Positions 33,344-46,900 of a stretch of DNA of 64,000 nucleotides are shown one piece after another. The translations under genes and the position numbers were made by a program. The stretch is from Erythrophleum ivorense. Taxonomy: Eukaryota; Streptophyta; Magnoliopsida; Fabales; Fabaceae. Position 1 is the stretch's first letter. Each line of letters opens with the position of its first letter. The stretch is taken from contig JAIUCV010000103.1 in NCBI GenBank assembly GCA_026724425.1, positions 868,001 through 932,000 of the forward strand, in the 5' to 3' direction. A model generated the notes under the pieces. It made no database searches and had not been told where the DNA came from. It saw only the letters and a program-made list of their open reading frames with translations.

Positions 33344-34860
33344 CTTTCCAATTACTCTGCACTGGACCATGGTTCATGGTTGTTGTCAGTTAAGCATAAA
33401 AACATTACACAAGGAATCACAAAACAGAAGAAACTAGGATATAATATCAATTAATTCAATTTATCATTCATAACAAAAAAGAGAAAATGTATCCTTTTAG
33501 TCCTGACTATACTAGTGGAAGTGATGATGTACTTAAAGAACTGAAACTCATAACAGCAACAAGCACAATAAGCAAGCAAACGCAAGCAGATCTAACAAGT
33601 CCCACAGGAACAACAACTAAATTACATTGTCCAATAAAAAGTATACTTTGACAATTCATGAACTCAGCACTTAGAAATTAAGAAATAGTCAAAGAGGGAG
33701 GATTCTTGATGCAACACTACAACACCACATAGTCCGAGTAAAATCAATGCATTTACATGAATCCATTACAAAGGAACCCTCAAAGTGCAAAACACCTTAC
33801 AAGAAAACTTCTGTATGATGAATGAAGCTCTTCATCTTTGAATAAATTATCATATGCTAGTCCTAGTCAAACTAATGCAAAAGGAGGAAAAAGATTATTC
33901 CTTGAAATTAAAACATGCCATAATTTCTTCAGAAGTCATGAAGTTGCAAATAATAGAGGTTTTCACCAGGTATAATGCTAGTTAAAAAAAAAAAACTGAA
34001 ATTAATTTATACGCAATCTGAGGTCCAATTAAAACACTTGCGTTCAAGGAACCTTCATTGTAAACTACTAAGACTAAAAATAATAAACCCTAGTTCCGCT
34101 ATACATGAAGCTTGACCTCTCCAGTCCCCAGTTTCCCCAGATATGGGTCTTTAAGAAGATCCAGATATGAAACAAAACAGAAACTACACAGAGGCTAAGG
34201 GATTATTAGACTTTGCTTTCTTTTCTCGTCTCCAGAAGACGACTGTGATCAATATTAAAGTAAACCAACGGAAGTGATTAATATATCCGATTATCATCCA
34301 TAACCTATCAGTAACCCGCTAATTCTTAATGCAAACAAGTTAAAAGCTTTGCCCCAGAGAGAGAGAAAGAGAAGCTAATAAATCTTCCGAAAAAATAAAA
34401 GACGATAGCACAAACCTCCCCAACTTTGACAAGGCCAAGGAACAGAAATTTAAGGTTTCATGTTTTCAATATCTTTCATCCATTCTTCGCATAAGAATAC
34501 AAACGACCATCAGCTTCTACGACAAGGGCTCCTTTAAATCATCCAATACCCAATGCAGATAGTAAAAACGACGATTCTACTTGCCATTAATCCGATTCTA
34601 TTATGAATCTTCACAAATATTCGGCGAACATCATACCAACGCAGAGACGCAGTGGATCAGAACTCATACACTCAATGACAAATCGTGCATCGGCAAGAAA
34701 TAAACGAAGTTCGAAATAAGTACCTGGGAACCTATGCCGATCGGAATCCACCGGCGAGTGTGTGGCACGCGCCACTTCAGAAGCAAGGACCGAAGTGAGA
34801 GGGAGACACAGGGAGCAGAATATGCGTGGAAATATAGCTGGGGGGGGGGGGGGGGGGAAG
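33344..34860 (-). promoter_or_regulatory. SGS3 5' leader region with a probable leader intron and a poly-C tract on the sense strand
   Basis: Between the SGS3 ATG and the GC-richer block at 34730-34860 there is no ORF of note. On the minus strand a donor-like site (TTCCCAG followed by GTACTTAT) sits near 34727, suggesting a leader exon at about 34860-34727 and a roughly 1.3-kb intron. An 18-base G run (34840-34857; C on the SGS3 sense strand) lies at or just before that exon. Confidence 0.5.
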
Positions 34861-36526
34861 ACCGAGGCTCTTATTTGCATCAGTCTTTCGGACTTGAAAT
34901 TATTATATAATTTGATTGATTCATGAGAGTACAAAATACAAAGTGGAAAACACACACATATAAGCAGAAAGAGGAAATTGGCAAGAAGAGCGTTGGCTGT
35001 ATAAAACGTTATCCGATTGGGAAATAATAAAAAAGACTCTCTGATACCGGTCACTTGAATAAGACATGATTCTCTGCCGTCTAGTCAAGGCAAGAATGGA
35101 ATCTTATAAGCATGTGTTATAAATAATTTGATTGAATCTTTAGAATTTCAAAACTTAAGAAATAAACTTTTTATCTGTTTTCATATTTTATAATATTATA
35201 TGTTTATTCGAATCATCTTATCTTAAAAGATGTTTATTAAATATCAAGATTAATCAAATCTCTTATATTTTAATTTTCTTTCTTAGCTTTTTTTCTTTAA
35301 AAAAAGTTTAAGACGACAAATTGAGTTTCTTCTTTGAACCAGTGCGAGAAATTGAGTTATTTGTGACAAGTTAAAAATTAAAAACATAATAGTCATAAGT
35401 CCTCAGTCATTAGCTTTTTTTATTTAATGTGCTTTCACTATTTTATTGTCTGATTCATAGTAATTCTCAATATTTCTTCTTTTGTCTAGATGGGTGACTT
35501 TTTGATTGTACTATTCTAGAAAAAATAATTATTGGTACAAATACTAACCTACCAATTTTATTGGACTCAGATAGTGGATTGAGATTTTTTTTTTTAAAGA
35601 ACACTGAAATGTCAGTCCGCATCTTTTTTAAAAAATAATTTAATAAATATAGTTAACAATAATAATTTATAAAGTATGATTTTATTGATAAAGTTATGTT
35701 TCTAATTATACTATAATTCTTTCTTAATTTACTTAGATAAAGAAATATTCTCTTAGTCTTATAAAATTAGAAATATTATTCTAGAAAAAAAAATCGTCTC
35801 AATTCAGTTAAATGTATTAATTTAACTCATTTGCATAATTTCTGAAATTATTATATTTTTTATGCCAATAAATTAAAAAGAATATTTTTTATTAAAAAAA
35901 AGGAGGTGGGCGTTGTAACTCATCATGTAACTCATATAGCTTAAGGAAGAATTTAACACCATGTAAATATCAAGTAATTCTTCAATTTTTTACAGTAAAT
36001 GCAAAACTTCCATGAAGCATTTTTTTTTTAATTTTTTTTCTCACTAAAACCACTGATGAGGCAAATGCACTGCTGCTATCCCATATTATCCCATTTTTCA
36101 ACATCTCTTGAATTTACTTCTCCATCTGTTTCTTCCCCATCATCCTCGCACGTATGGATGTAAAGGGGGGCAACATACCCAATGTAGCATTTGGATCCAA
36201 TAAGATTGGCGGTTCAGTATTTTGGCCAATCATTATTTTTCCTATAGTAGTATAGTCAAAAAGCCAAACAAAAGAGTGTGTTTGATATGAAAATTTTTAA
36301 TTTATTTTATAGAATTAAATATTTAGGTAATTAAAATTCATATATTAATTATCTAGACAATAGTAAAAAAATGTGTTTAGTATGAGTAAGAAAATGTTAT
36401 TAACAAAATATGTTTATCATCCAAAATATTCTTATCTTCCTCCGTTTTAAATCGCCATAACATTTGGTTTTTGACTCTGTTGGATTGTGTGCTGACAGTA
36501 GAATGACAATCATTTTGTGTGTGTGT

Positions 36527-36589
<63 letters not shown>

Positions 36590-37140
36590 CTGTGAGTATG
36601 TGCGCACACATTGATGATGTAGTGTTGTGTGTATGTATAAGTGCGCGTAAGAGAGAGAGAGAGAGAGAGAGAGAGTATTGTGAATATGTGTGCATATATT
36701 TATGATGTTCGCGTTGTGTGTATATATATGCGCGCATTCACACGTCTGATATGGTATTATGTATATGTAACTTCAGATTATTATAACATTTTAAATGTTC
36801 GCATGCATTAAAAAAATTGAAATTTTAACATACTCCAAAAGTATATACATGTTAAAAAAGTGTTTAAAATTGAATAAAACCGAGACCTGAATTGATGTAG
36901 AACCAAACTACCTCAGTTTAAATTGGTTTTGCCCATTAGATAACCAATTAGTTTTATCGGTTTTAACTCACGCAAAGAGAAGAATATCTATGTATACAAT
37001 TATTCTTATATAGAAGACCGCACATAAAACGCAACGTTTAATGCAGAGAAAATTAGGAACAATGAACAAAATAAAAATCCCACCCACGCTTTCCCAAAAC
37101 TGATGATCAAGATCTACCAGAAGCATTCTTTAACCAGCAG
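34861..37140. other. Intergenic DNA
   Basis: No gene is supported. It is AT-rich, with the promoter of SGS3 presumably at its left edge and the compound microsatellite at 36514-36740 as its main feature. Confidence 0.55.
36514..36740. repeat. Compound GT/GA microsatellite
   Basis: GT-rich runs (36514-36540) pass directly into about 22 GA units (36541-36584). A second pair follows at 36624-36675, then GT/TA-rich sequence to 36740. The spacers GTATTGTGAATATGTG and TGTACTGTGAGTATGTG resemble each other, so the second block looks like a duplicate of the first. ORFs across it are artefacts. Confidence 0.9.
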
Positions 37141-37715
37141 TCAGCTGCTGAACAGGGATCCCTGACCAGAGAGAAGTAGCTGCTGCTGTATCTTCCATTC
37201 CAACCAGTGTCGATATAAAAATATATCATGATATGTAAAGCACATAAAAATCAAACCAAGCACCAGACAAATGAAAACCCTCCATATTTTAGATAGACTA
37301 GCATACTCCTCGTTGGCAGTGGAAGGCACATAGGGGTCTGAAGTTACTTCATTAGTATCAATAATGCTAGAAGCACCATAGTATTTGAGCATACTTTCCT
37401 GAAACTGTTCATATCATACATCAGCTTCAACTGAGCAACTCCCACAAGCAGAAGTATGCGATAAGTAATGTCATACTATTTCATGCAAGGCTTAAATGGT
37501 TCTAATTTCTTGCCAGTAATCAACTGGTAACAAAGAAAGTATGCAAGTTTCTCTCTCTGACTCTGGAAGGGTTGAATATGAGTCTACTTCTGCTTCATCG
37601 ACAAGGTCAATAACTTGGTTAAGAAGATAATCAGTTATTTATCTTTCTTCAAGCAGGAGGTCAACAACCCTCCTAATATCTGAGGATAAGCCCTCATGAA
37701 ATTTATCCAAGTTTA
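37141..37715 (-). pseudogene. Unrecognised broken gene with one membrane segment
   Basis: I do not recognise this gene. On the minus strand 37715-37495 codes a polar, partly helical stretch (LDKFHEGLSSDIRRVVDLLL, then after an in-frame TAA ITDYLLNQVIDLVDEAEVDS, ending LPVDYWQEIRTI and a stop). After about 100 bases an acceptor-like TTTCAG opens a second exon (37398-37141) beginning ESMLKYYGASSIIDTNE. It contains a hydrophobic span, RVFICLVLGLIFMCFTY, and ends KIQQQLLLSGQGSLFSS. The protein-like composition and acceptor suggest a real gene remnant; the TAA makes it non-functional as read. It lies 210 bases downstream of the FHA-TDP stop, in the same orientation. Confidence 0.5.
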
Positions 37716-37924
37716 ATATTTGGCATTATTTCTTGAGTTTCCATCCTTGCTACCCTTGCATCTCAAGACCCAAAACCAGATTTACACAATACCCTTCAAC
37801 TACCAAAATTGTCCGCGTGCCTTTCAGAAATTACATTTTACCTGTCACGGTTGTGCATCAAATATTCCCATTGACAGCTTCACAATCACCGCTACCTGCT
37901 CTCAATATTGCTTCCTGCAGGATT

Positions 37925-40900
37925 TCAACAGCTCTCGGACAACTCAACCTGATTCCAGAGTATCTCAGCATAGGCCTTCTCCTCTTCCTTCTCCACTGCT
38001 ACAAAATTGGTTGCCTCCATTTCTTCCTCTCCCTCAGTAATCTCTTCCATTATTTCTTCTTCAACATGATATTCCTCTTTTGGCTCAGAACGTTCAGCCA
38101 TCACCTCTCTCATAGCCTGCATCGTCGCCGGTCTATCTCTAGATCCATACTTGGGAGCAGGCACAACAAACGGCAGAACTATATCATCCAAATTTGTGCT
38201 TCTAACTTTTGAGCTATCATGATTTTCCGTGGGAAAAGTGAACAAAATCCCAAGTTCATAATTGCAAATATGAAGCCCAGAGTCCAAAGAAAAATTCCCT
38301 TTTTGTGGTCCTTCAGCTTTTTTACCAAATGGATTTGAAATTTGTCGTCCCCAGGCAGCTGCACTAAAATTATGCGACCCACAATACACCCAACCAATGG
38401 AAGGTGCATCTCTGCCAGACCAGAATCGTCTCCGTATTACCTGCTTATATTAATTTCCCTTAGTGCTTTTCTACTGGTACTTAAATAGTAGAGTAGGACG
38501 TAGAGGAAAAAAAACAGAGACAGAAAATTAGAAACTGCGAGTCAATGCCCCAAACTAAACCCAAGAGGAGAATATATGATACATAAGTTACAAAAGTAAC
38601 TCAATAATATTGGAGAGGAGAAAAGACAGGAACCTGTCTCAATCCCAACTTTATTTCTATCATCACAAGGGTCCTCATTCATGTAGCATAACATGAATAC
38701 ACATCAACTTAAGTGAAGTGATTATATTTCCCCAAAAAAGAAAAAAATTAATCATCTAAAAATAGGAGGAGATCTTTACCTTGACATGCATTGGATGCCC
38801 CGTTCTATCAAGGGGATGAGGAATGGCATCATGAAGTATATCTAAAGTCTTCAACCTTTGCCATGTACTCTGTTCAAAAGTAGATAATCAATTCTTCACC
38901 GTCAACATCTTTATACAATGTTAAAAATTCACTTTCCAAAATACAAATTGAAGAACAAAAAACAAAGCAAATTTGAAAACCAAGAAAATACATATGATTA
39001 TAATTATGAAAACCCTTTGAAAATGGATTGACAGGAAATTTGATAACTCAATGTTTGCAAATGATTTATTTCTTTTCCAGAACAATTTAATTTAACCTAC
39101 ATAGTACAGCAATCAAACTTGGGTCCTTCCAGGAGCGTCGGAGGCAATTTATTTGCTTGAACAAGTCACCGAGTCAAATTCCTGACTCATGTAGCATTCC
39201 ATTCATCAAACACTGGTAATACTAAACTCAAACTTCCTTAGTGTATGCTAAAGCAAGTTTTCAAAAGAAACAAAGTAGCAGAGAGAACAAGTGTCCCCAT
39301 GCTATCCCTCTGCCCCTATTCCACCAGGATGTTCTAGCCAATTTGGAATAGCTAAGACTAATGGTAATATATAGTAAAAACTTACAAAGCAACGTAGACA
39401 AAGTACTTGTAAAAAATAAACATAATACATTCCGAGAAACAACATCTGACGTCATTTATTTTAGTGAGTTAGACTGATCAGCTGATCATATTACCTCTGA
39501 GAAGCAAAGAATACGTCTTGAAGGCAAAACCCCATTATAAGCATTCTTCACTCTTTCAATAGTGGGGAAAATGATCCTAATGGAAGGGTTTTTCAGTTCT
39601 TCCCTAGCATTCCAGTAACCCCACTGTCAAAAGGATCATTAAACTAATAAATTAATAAACGAAAAAAATTTCACTAACACACGCATCTTGCGGAAAATAC
39701 AAAAAACTTTTCAACCAGATCTAAAGGAAGAGTGAAGATCTTCAAATCACCTCAGGATCAGACTCCTCCGAATCAAAATGTTGCAATGATTTTTTCCCAG
39801 CAGCAGCTGAAAATGCAGCAAGAAATTGTGGACTGACAGATGAACCAATAGAAGATGAACCTGATTCACAGAAAAGGTATCAACCAATATGGTCCAAAAG
39901 GATGGGGGAAAAAGGTCAACTTGTTAATTTCAAAAGTGTTATGAAAAAAGATTGGCACACTATCCAAAAGTAAATAAGTAAATAATATTGGCAAAATGCA
40001 CATACCATATATAAAATCAGACTCTAATGATTCAGGCCATCTATATCCACTGAGAACCTAATAAAAAAATAATATAAAAGATATATAATTGGGTCTTTCA
40101 AAAGTCATTGTAACAAAAGCTTCTAATTCATACAAGGACAACTGAGCCATTTAGGGTGAAAGAGAAAAAGAGGTTTGCAATCCTACAAACCAATAAAAGT
40201 ATGAGAACAGATCAAATATAACCTCAGTACCAACATAAAACTAAGTGAGTACTTCAATCTAGCACATAATATGCAAGGGCAGTGATGGGAAATTATGGAA
40301 AACTTAATCTAGGTGTAAGAAACTATAGTTTAGAAATAATTTAGTTTTATGTATTTTCTGACTTTTATTTGTTTATTTATTTTCTGACATTATATTTATT
40401 TTATTTTCTTATATTACGGGCTCCCTATAAATAGCCATACAGTATTGTAAGTTTTTAGACCAGTTGAAGAATATCAGTTATCTTGTCAGTTTTCTCTCCT
40501 GACTTCCTCCCTCCCTCACCTTCTCTCATTATCTCCCTCTTTCTCATTCCTCTCTTCCTTTCCCTCTACTGTTCTACATTAAGCAGTAGCTGCAAGAGTC
40601 AGTGCAAAAGATCTTCCCATACTGCCATTTACCTCGCGCAATCTCCTAAGGCCATAACATCTTTGGATTGAAGCAGTGAGTGAGCATAATGCAACAATGT
40701 GTTCAGACTGCATCATCTTTGTTATATCTTGAAAATGATGACCCTGCACAAGTCCATAAAATTACACCATTGTCATGCCATTCTAGTACACGGCAACAAA
40801 TATGAAATCCTATAGGAAGACACAGCCAACATACCTCTGACACATATAATATCAGTTGTACTTTCTTGCAGTTTTCTCCTAAGGCAGCTGCAAGTGCCTC

Positions 40901-43900
40901 TTTTGGACAGACATATCCAGAAAACCTAAAGAATCCAGCATCCCAAAGAGGAGAAACCCATTGTGCTACATTTCTAGGCAAAAAACCAAGTTGAACATAT
41001 TCTACAGAAAGCACAAGAGAGAGATACTATATCAGTCATTGACAGCATTCACAGTCACTAACTAAAACACATATATAAGCACAGTGGAAGTAATAATTAA
41101 ATTTGAAAATCATAACATGAATGGGAAAACCCAATACAGATGGTGCGGGAAAGAATTCCCAGGATTATGAATGTATCAAATCCAAGCAGTGTAGATTATA
41201 CCTCCTGAAAATGTTCCATCAGGATCAGGAACAAGAACACCGACAGCATTTGGATCAGCAGGCACATTGGGATTTCTTCTTAAAACAATCTCCGACCTTC
41301 CATGAGAATTCTTACAAGAATTTCCTAGGAAAGTAGCCAGTGTTTTCAATCTTGCACCTTTTGAGTCTGCTGCCGTGTGGAAAAGGTGTCTTATACCAAC
41401 CACAGATGCTACAACTGAACCTAGAAACTTCACATCAGATAACCCAAATTCACATTGATTAGCCTCCAACTTGAGTCAAATGTTGCATTTCAAAAATCCA
41501 ATGCAGAACGTATCTTTAACTAAAAGACATCAAATACTCATATACTTGGCATTACCATTAATATTGGAGTCTCCCCCCCCCCCCCCCCCCCCCCAAAAAA
41601 GAAAAAGAAAAAAAAACAACATAGCAAGGTTTATGGGGATAATATTCCAACCCAACAATATACAACCGGGGTGTTGTGTTGAAATCTTAAAGATCACTAA
41701 ACAGATTCTAATTATATCAGTAAAGAATGCTGTATGACAATCATGATAAATTTTAGTACTCACAGGAAAGGATGGCAAGGATTCTGACATGACAGAAGTT
41801 CTGTTAAAGTGAATTCCAGGAACCGAAGCAACAAGATGTCCTGTTGCACCTCCAAAATCATATTTTGTCAACTCAACGATCCAGTGGGCCTGACTGGGTA
41901 CATCAATCAAGAGACATGCCATAAACCCAGCCAGCTGAGCAGCAAAATCACATTTAGAATCCAGATGTAGTTCACTGTTGTAAACTTTTGGGAAAAGTGA
42001 TGCATAATTAGCTGAGCTGACACGAGGGAAATCTTGCCACCATACAGTATTAGTCACACTGTTCCACTACATAGACCAAAAAGGATATAATAAAATTGAT
42101 GAGTAGCACTATACACTAGACAAACATACCAAGATAATATAAATTGTGGATTAAGCTTTGATACAATTTCAGTGTATAGTAATTCTTCAACTAGCAGCCT
42201 TAAATATTTTAAATAATATTAAGAAGCATTCAGTTTGACAAGTCTAAAATGCGAAACCATTCAAAGTTATATACCTTGACTCCTAAAGTCAACAATTAAG
42301 TACATTATTAAATCCAAAAATTCAAGGCATCCTATTGGTCAAAATTCTATTATAAATATTAGATTTTGATGGATTTTTCTATCAAACTAAGGGCAATAAT
42401 GCCCCTACCATACTCTTATTGCATGCTATATAAAAATTTTGCAAAATTGTCTTGAAATAGTTATGTAACAAAGTCGATAGTGTAAACTGCTTCTGTACAC
42501 AAACATATTACAACAACAACAATAACAACAAAGCTTTTTTTTACTAAGTAGGGTCAGCTACATGGATCAATCGATGCCATGAAGTTCCATCGTATCATAT
42601 TTTTAGACAAATAATTTAAATCTAAATCTTTTTTAATGGTTTTTCCTATAATTTTTCTTAATCTTCCTATATTTCTGACTATTGGACTACTCTCTATCTG
42701 ATCTACTCTTCTAACTAAGGCTTCCATAGGTCTCATCTACACATACCCAAACCATCCAAGTCGTAATTTTACCATTTTTTTCATAATAGCTGTGACCTCA
42801 CTTTTTGCTAATACATTTATTTTTAATTTTATCTTGTCTAGTGAGTCTACTCATCCAACGCAACATTCTCATCTCTACAACATTGAGCTTATTCTTTTAT
42901 TGACTTTTTATTATCCAATAATCAATTCCATACAACATTGCAAATTTTATAATTGTACAGTAGAATTTACCTTTAAATTTGAATGATACTCTTCTATCAC
43001 AAAGAACGTCCAAAACACTTCTTCATTTCATCCACCCCACTTGAATTTTATGTTTTACATCTTCCTTTATTTCTCTGTCATGTTGTATGATAGATCCAAA
43101 ATACTTAAACCGTGTGACTTGTAGTATAGTATATTCTCCAATTTTTACTTCTGCACTAAAACTAGTGCTTCTCTTACTAAACTTATATTTCATACACTCC
43201 GCTTTACTTCTACTTAAATGAAATCCATGTACTTCCAAAACTAGCTTCACATCTCTAACATTTTATTTATTCTCTCCCTTAATTCTCCAACTAGGTATAT
43301 CATCTGCAAAAAGTATACATTGTGGTACTAACCCTTGAATATATTCAGTGAGCACATCCAAAACTAAAGTAAAAAGATAAAGATTCAAAGTTGATCTCTG
43401 ATGCAGACCAGTAGTTATTGACAAATCTTCTGTATGTCCACCTTTTATTATAACACTGGTAACCCTATCATATATATCTTATATTATTCAAATATAAGCC
43501 ATATGAACTTATTTTTTTTCCAGAACCTTCCATAAAACCTCTTTTAGCACCTTATTATATACCTTCTCTAAATCGATGAACACTCTATGTAAATTTCGTT
43601 GATTACTTCGATATCTTTCTATTAATCTTCGCAACAAGCATATCGCCTCCATGATTGACCTTTATGGTATAAAATCAAATTGATTCTCCATAATTTGAAT
43701 CTTTTGTCTTAATTTTCTCTCTATTACTCTTTCCCATAATTTCATAGTGTGGTTCATGAACTTAATTCTCCGATGATTTGCATAGTTTAATATGTGACCC
43801 TTGTTCTTATAAATAGAGACTAAAGTACTTCTCTTCCACTAGTCTAGCATTCTCTTAGACCTCATAATTTTATTAAATAACTTTGTAAGTTAATTTATAT

Positions 43901-46900
43901 ATTTCACTCCTAAACTCTTCCATACCTCAATGGATATATTACTTGGTTCAACTGCTCTGCTATTCTCCATTCACTTTAATACTTCTTTTACCTCTGACTC
44001 TCGAATCTTACAATAAAAAATATAATTTTGGTCTTCTTCTTTAGTGTCTAACCTATTCGAGTGCAATAAAATCCCTTATCCTTCATTAAATAGTTTATGA
44101 AAATAACTCTTTCATCGTTCCTTAATATCTTGTTTAGTGACCAAGACTTTCTTTTCTTTATTTTTAATGCATTTCACTTAGTCCACGTTTCTTGTCTTTC
44201 TTTTCTTATTTTTAGTTAACTTATAAATACTTATTTTTTCAACTTTAGTACTTAAAGATTGGTATAATTCATCAAATGTCTTAATTCTCGCTTCACTCAC
44301 TACCTTCTTAGTGTTTTTCTTAACTACTTTATATTTTTTTCAATTTCCATCACTCTTACACAAAGATCACATTTTATAACATTCCCTTTTAACCTTAACC
44401 TTATCTTACGCGCTTGTATACTACTACCAAGATTCTTTATCCCTTGGTTTAAAGCCTCTTGATTCACCAAGTACCTCTTTTGCTACCTTCTTAATCTTTT
44501 TAGCCATCTCATCCCACATAATGTTAGCACTTCCTTATACTTTCCAAAATACTTCCTCCAAAATCCTTCTCTGTAAGTTCTTTTCTTTATCTTTTTTCAA
44601 TAGCTACCACTTGATCATTGACACCCTACTTTGACCTTTGCTTTCTACTTTTTTCTTAACTCATCCATAATCAAGACTTTATGCTAAGTAATGAAACTCT
44701 TTCCAAGTATAACTTGGAAATCCATGCAGAGTTTTTTATCTGATTTTTTTATTTAAAAAAATCAATTTAAGAGCATATCCCTTCACTTTTGTACGTGATA
44801 AAATACTTCTCACATTTGTTAAAATAAGTGTTAGCTAATGTAAGATTGAATGCTAATCAAAAGTCTAAAATAGTTTTACTCTTTGTATTTGTTTCTCCTA
44901 AGTCATGTCTCCCATGCATACCCTTATAACTTCTAGATATACTCCTCACATGACCATTAAGATCTCCTCATAAAAGAATCTTTTCTCTTAATAGTATTTC
45001 TTGAATTAAACATTTTAAATCCTTCTAAAACTTTATCTCATGATGTTTTTATAACCTTACTTATGAAGCGTAAACACTAATAACATTAAAAGTTTTCCTT
45101 TCCACTATAAACTTTAATACAATAATTTTATCTTTTAACTTTTTTATATCCATTACAACATTTTTTCAAAACTTATACACAATTATATCTACCTCATTTC
45201 TAGGTTTAGTCTTACCAGTATTCTAAAGTTTAAAACCTGAAGTGTTTAATTTTTTCACTTTTTTTCTTACCCATTTAGTTTTTTTTAGACATATAAAATT
45301 AATCCTCCTCCTAAGCATAGTATTTACTATTTTCATTGACTTAACCTAAGTGTACTTATATTCTAAGTTCTAAAACGAATCCTACTTTCTTGAACTAACT
45401 TCTTTACCTATATTTGTTCACAAAAATGTGATAACTCTTATTTATTTTTCATTACATCCAGATATCGATATAGTGACTCTTACTCATTTGACACTATAGT
45501 CGAATAATACAATGTGTTACTTTCAAGCAATGGCCTAACATTACCTCTAATATATCAATAATCCATATCATAAAGATTCAACAAAGTTTTACGTTCGCTA
45601 TTGATAGCTTAACGCAACCTTTTTCTTTTTCCAAACTTGGGACTAGTTAAGAAAAATGATTTACATCAAAATTCAGCATAAACAGAGTAAATTAATCAAT
45701 AGCTGATAAATTAATTAGTAACTAATTAGCTGCACTAGATGAACTGCATATATATACCAAAAGAGTATGAGTGCTACCATGGAACCCTTTTTCTGGCAAG
45801 CACCTCTGTTCAAGTGACACCAAAGGGCTGCCATCCTTATATTTTCAGTGTGCAAACAATACTATGTCATAAGAATATAGGAAAGTCAATACCCCCCCCC
45901 AAAAAAAAGCCATTGTTTGACTACGAAAGCCTCTTGTGTTCTTTAGTCACTCGTATATTCTTCAAGTCACAACCTCTTCCTATGTCTTTACCATGATCAT
46001 GAAAGAGCAAGACCACATTGAATAGCACCAGAATTGCTTGAAATTTAATATCAATAATGGTATTTACAGTATTTACAGACACTATTACCACATAAGGCAG
46101 AGTGGGAAACCAAGGAAAAAGTAATTCCAGCAGCAATTTGAAAACCAAATGGTGAAGGCATAAAGGCTATAATACATTGATGCATGCATTGCAAAGCATG
46201 ATTAAGGTCACAACTCACACCCAAAGAAACCCCATATCATGTTAAGCAATGTATTCACAGTTATTCTTTCTGATAGAATTTGCATGTAAGGAAACCTCAG
46301 AAAGTCAATACTTTTAAGCTAGAACCAATGTTGACTATTAGTACAATAGGCATTTGATTTCCATGTCAACATTTTGATAATCTATACACCATAAAATGAG
46401 CAATTTGCTCTCATTATTATTACTATTATTTGTAAATGTTAGTAACGATAAGTTTAGCCAATAGAATACCTGCTTTTCCACCAAATTTGCAGATGTAATG
46501 ACAACTCGAATAGTATCTTCTCTTTGCAGAACAAGCAATTTTGGATGATGGCAAGCAATCCCCTGCTTCTTACGGTTGTTACCAAAAGCTACAGATTCAG
46601 GAAATGGAGGATACCTGTTAACCAACAAGAAAGTATTACAAGACGCTCTCCCTAAATAATCCATCCAAGTTCTGCAACTAAAATAGTGGCCTAAGTCAAG
46701 CAGCATATATTTATCCCCTTAAAAGATTATACTTACACTACAGCTAGGTTAGGATATTCTGGGTAAGGCATAGACATTCTATCATCAGGTGTTGAGCTCC
46801 AGCATCTCTCAGTGTTATGACAAGCAATCGTAAGGGGCAGATGGAATGGAATCTCACAATATGACAAGAACCTAATAAAACACTTTTCTTAGTATTATAA

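Noticed and set aside
34611..35054. A 147-codon minus-strand ORF upstream of SGS3
   Set aside because: It spans the poly-G run and the probable SGS3 leader and has no domain; coding there is unlikely.
36377..36737. Several ORFs rich in Ser-Leu, Thr-His or Arg-Glu
   Set aside because: They are translations of the GT/GA microsatellite.
37720..38212. Two overlapping plus-strand ORFs of 106 and 159 codons
   Set aside because: Both are antisense to the last exon of the FHA-TDP gene, which has clear family motifs on the other strand.
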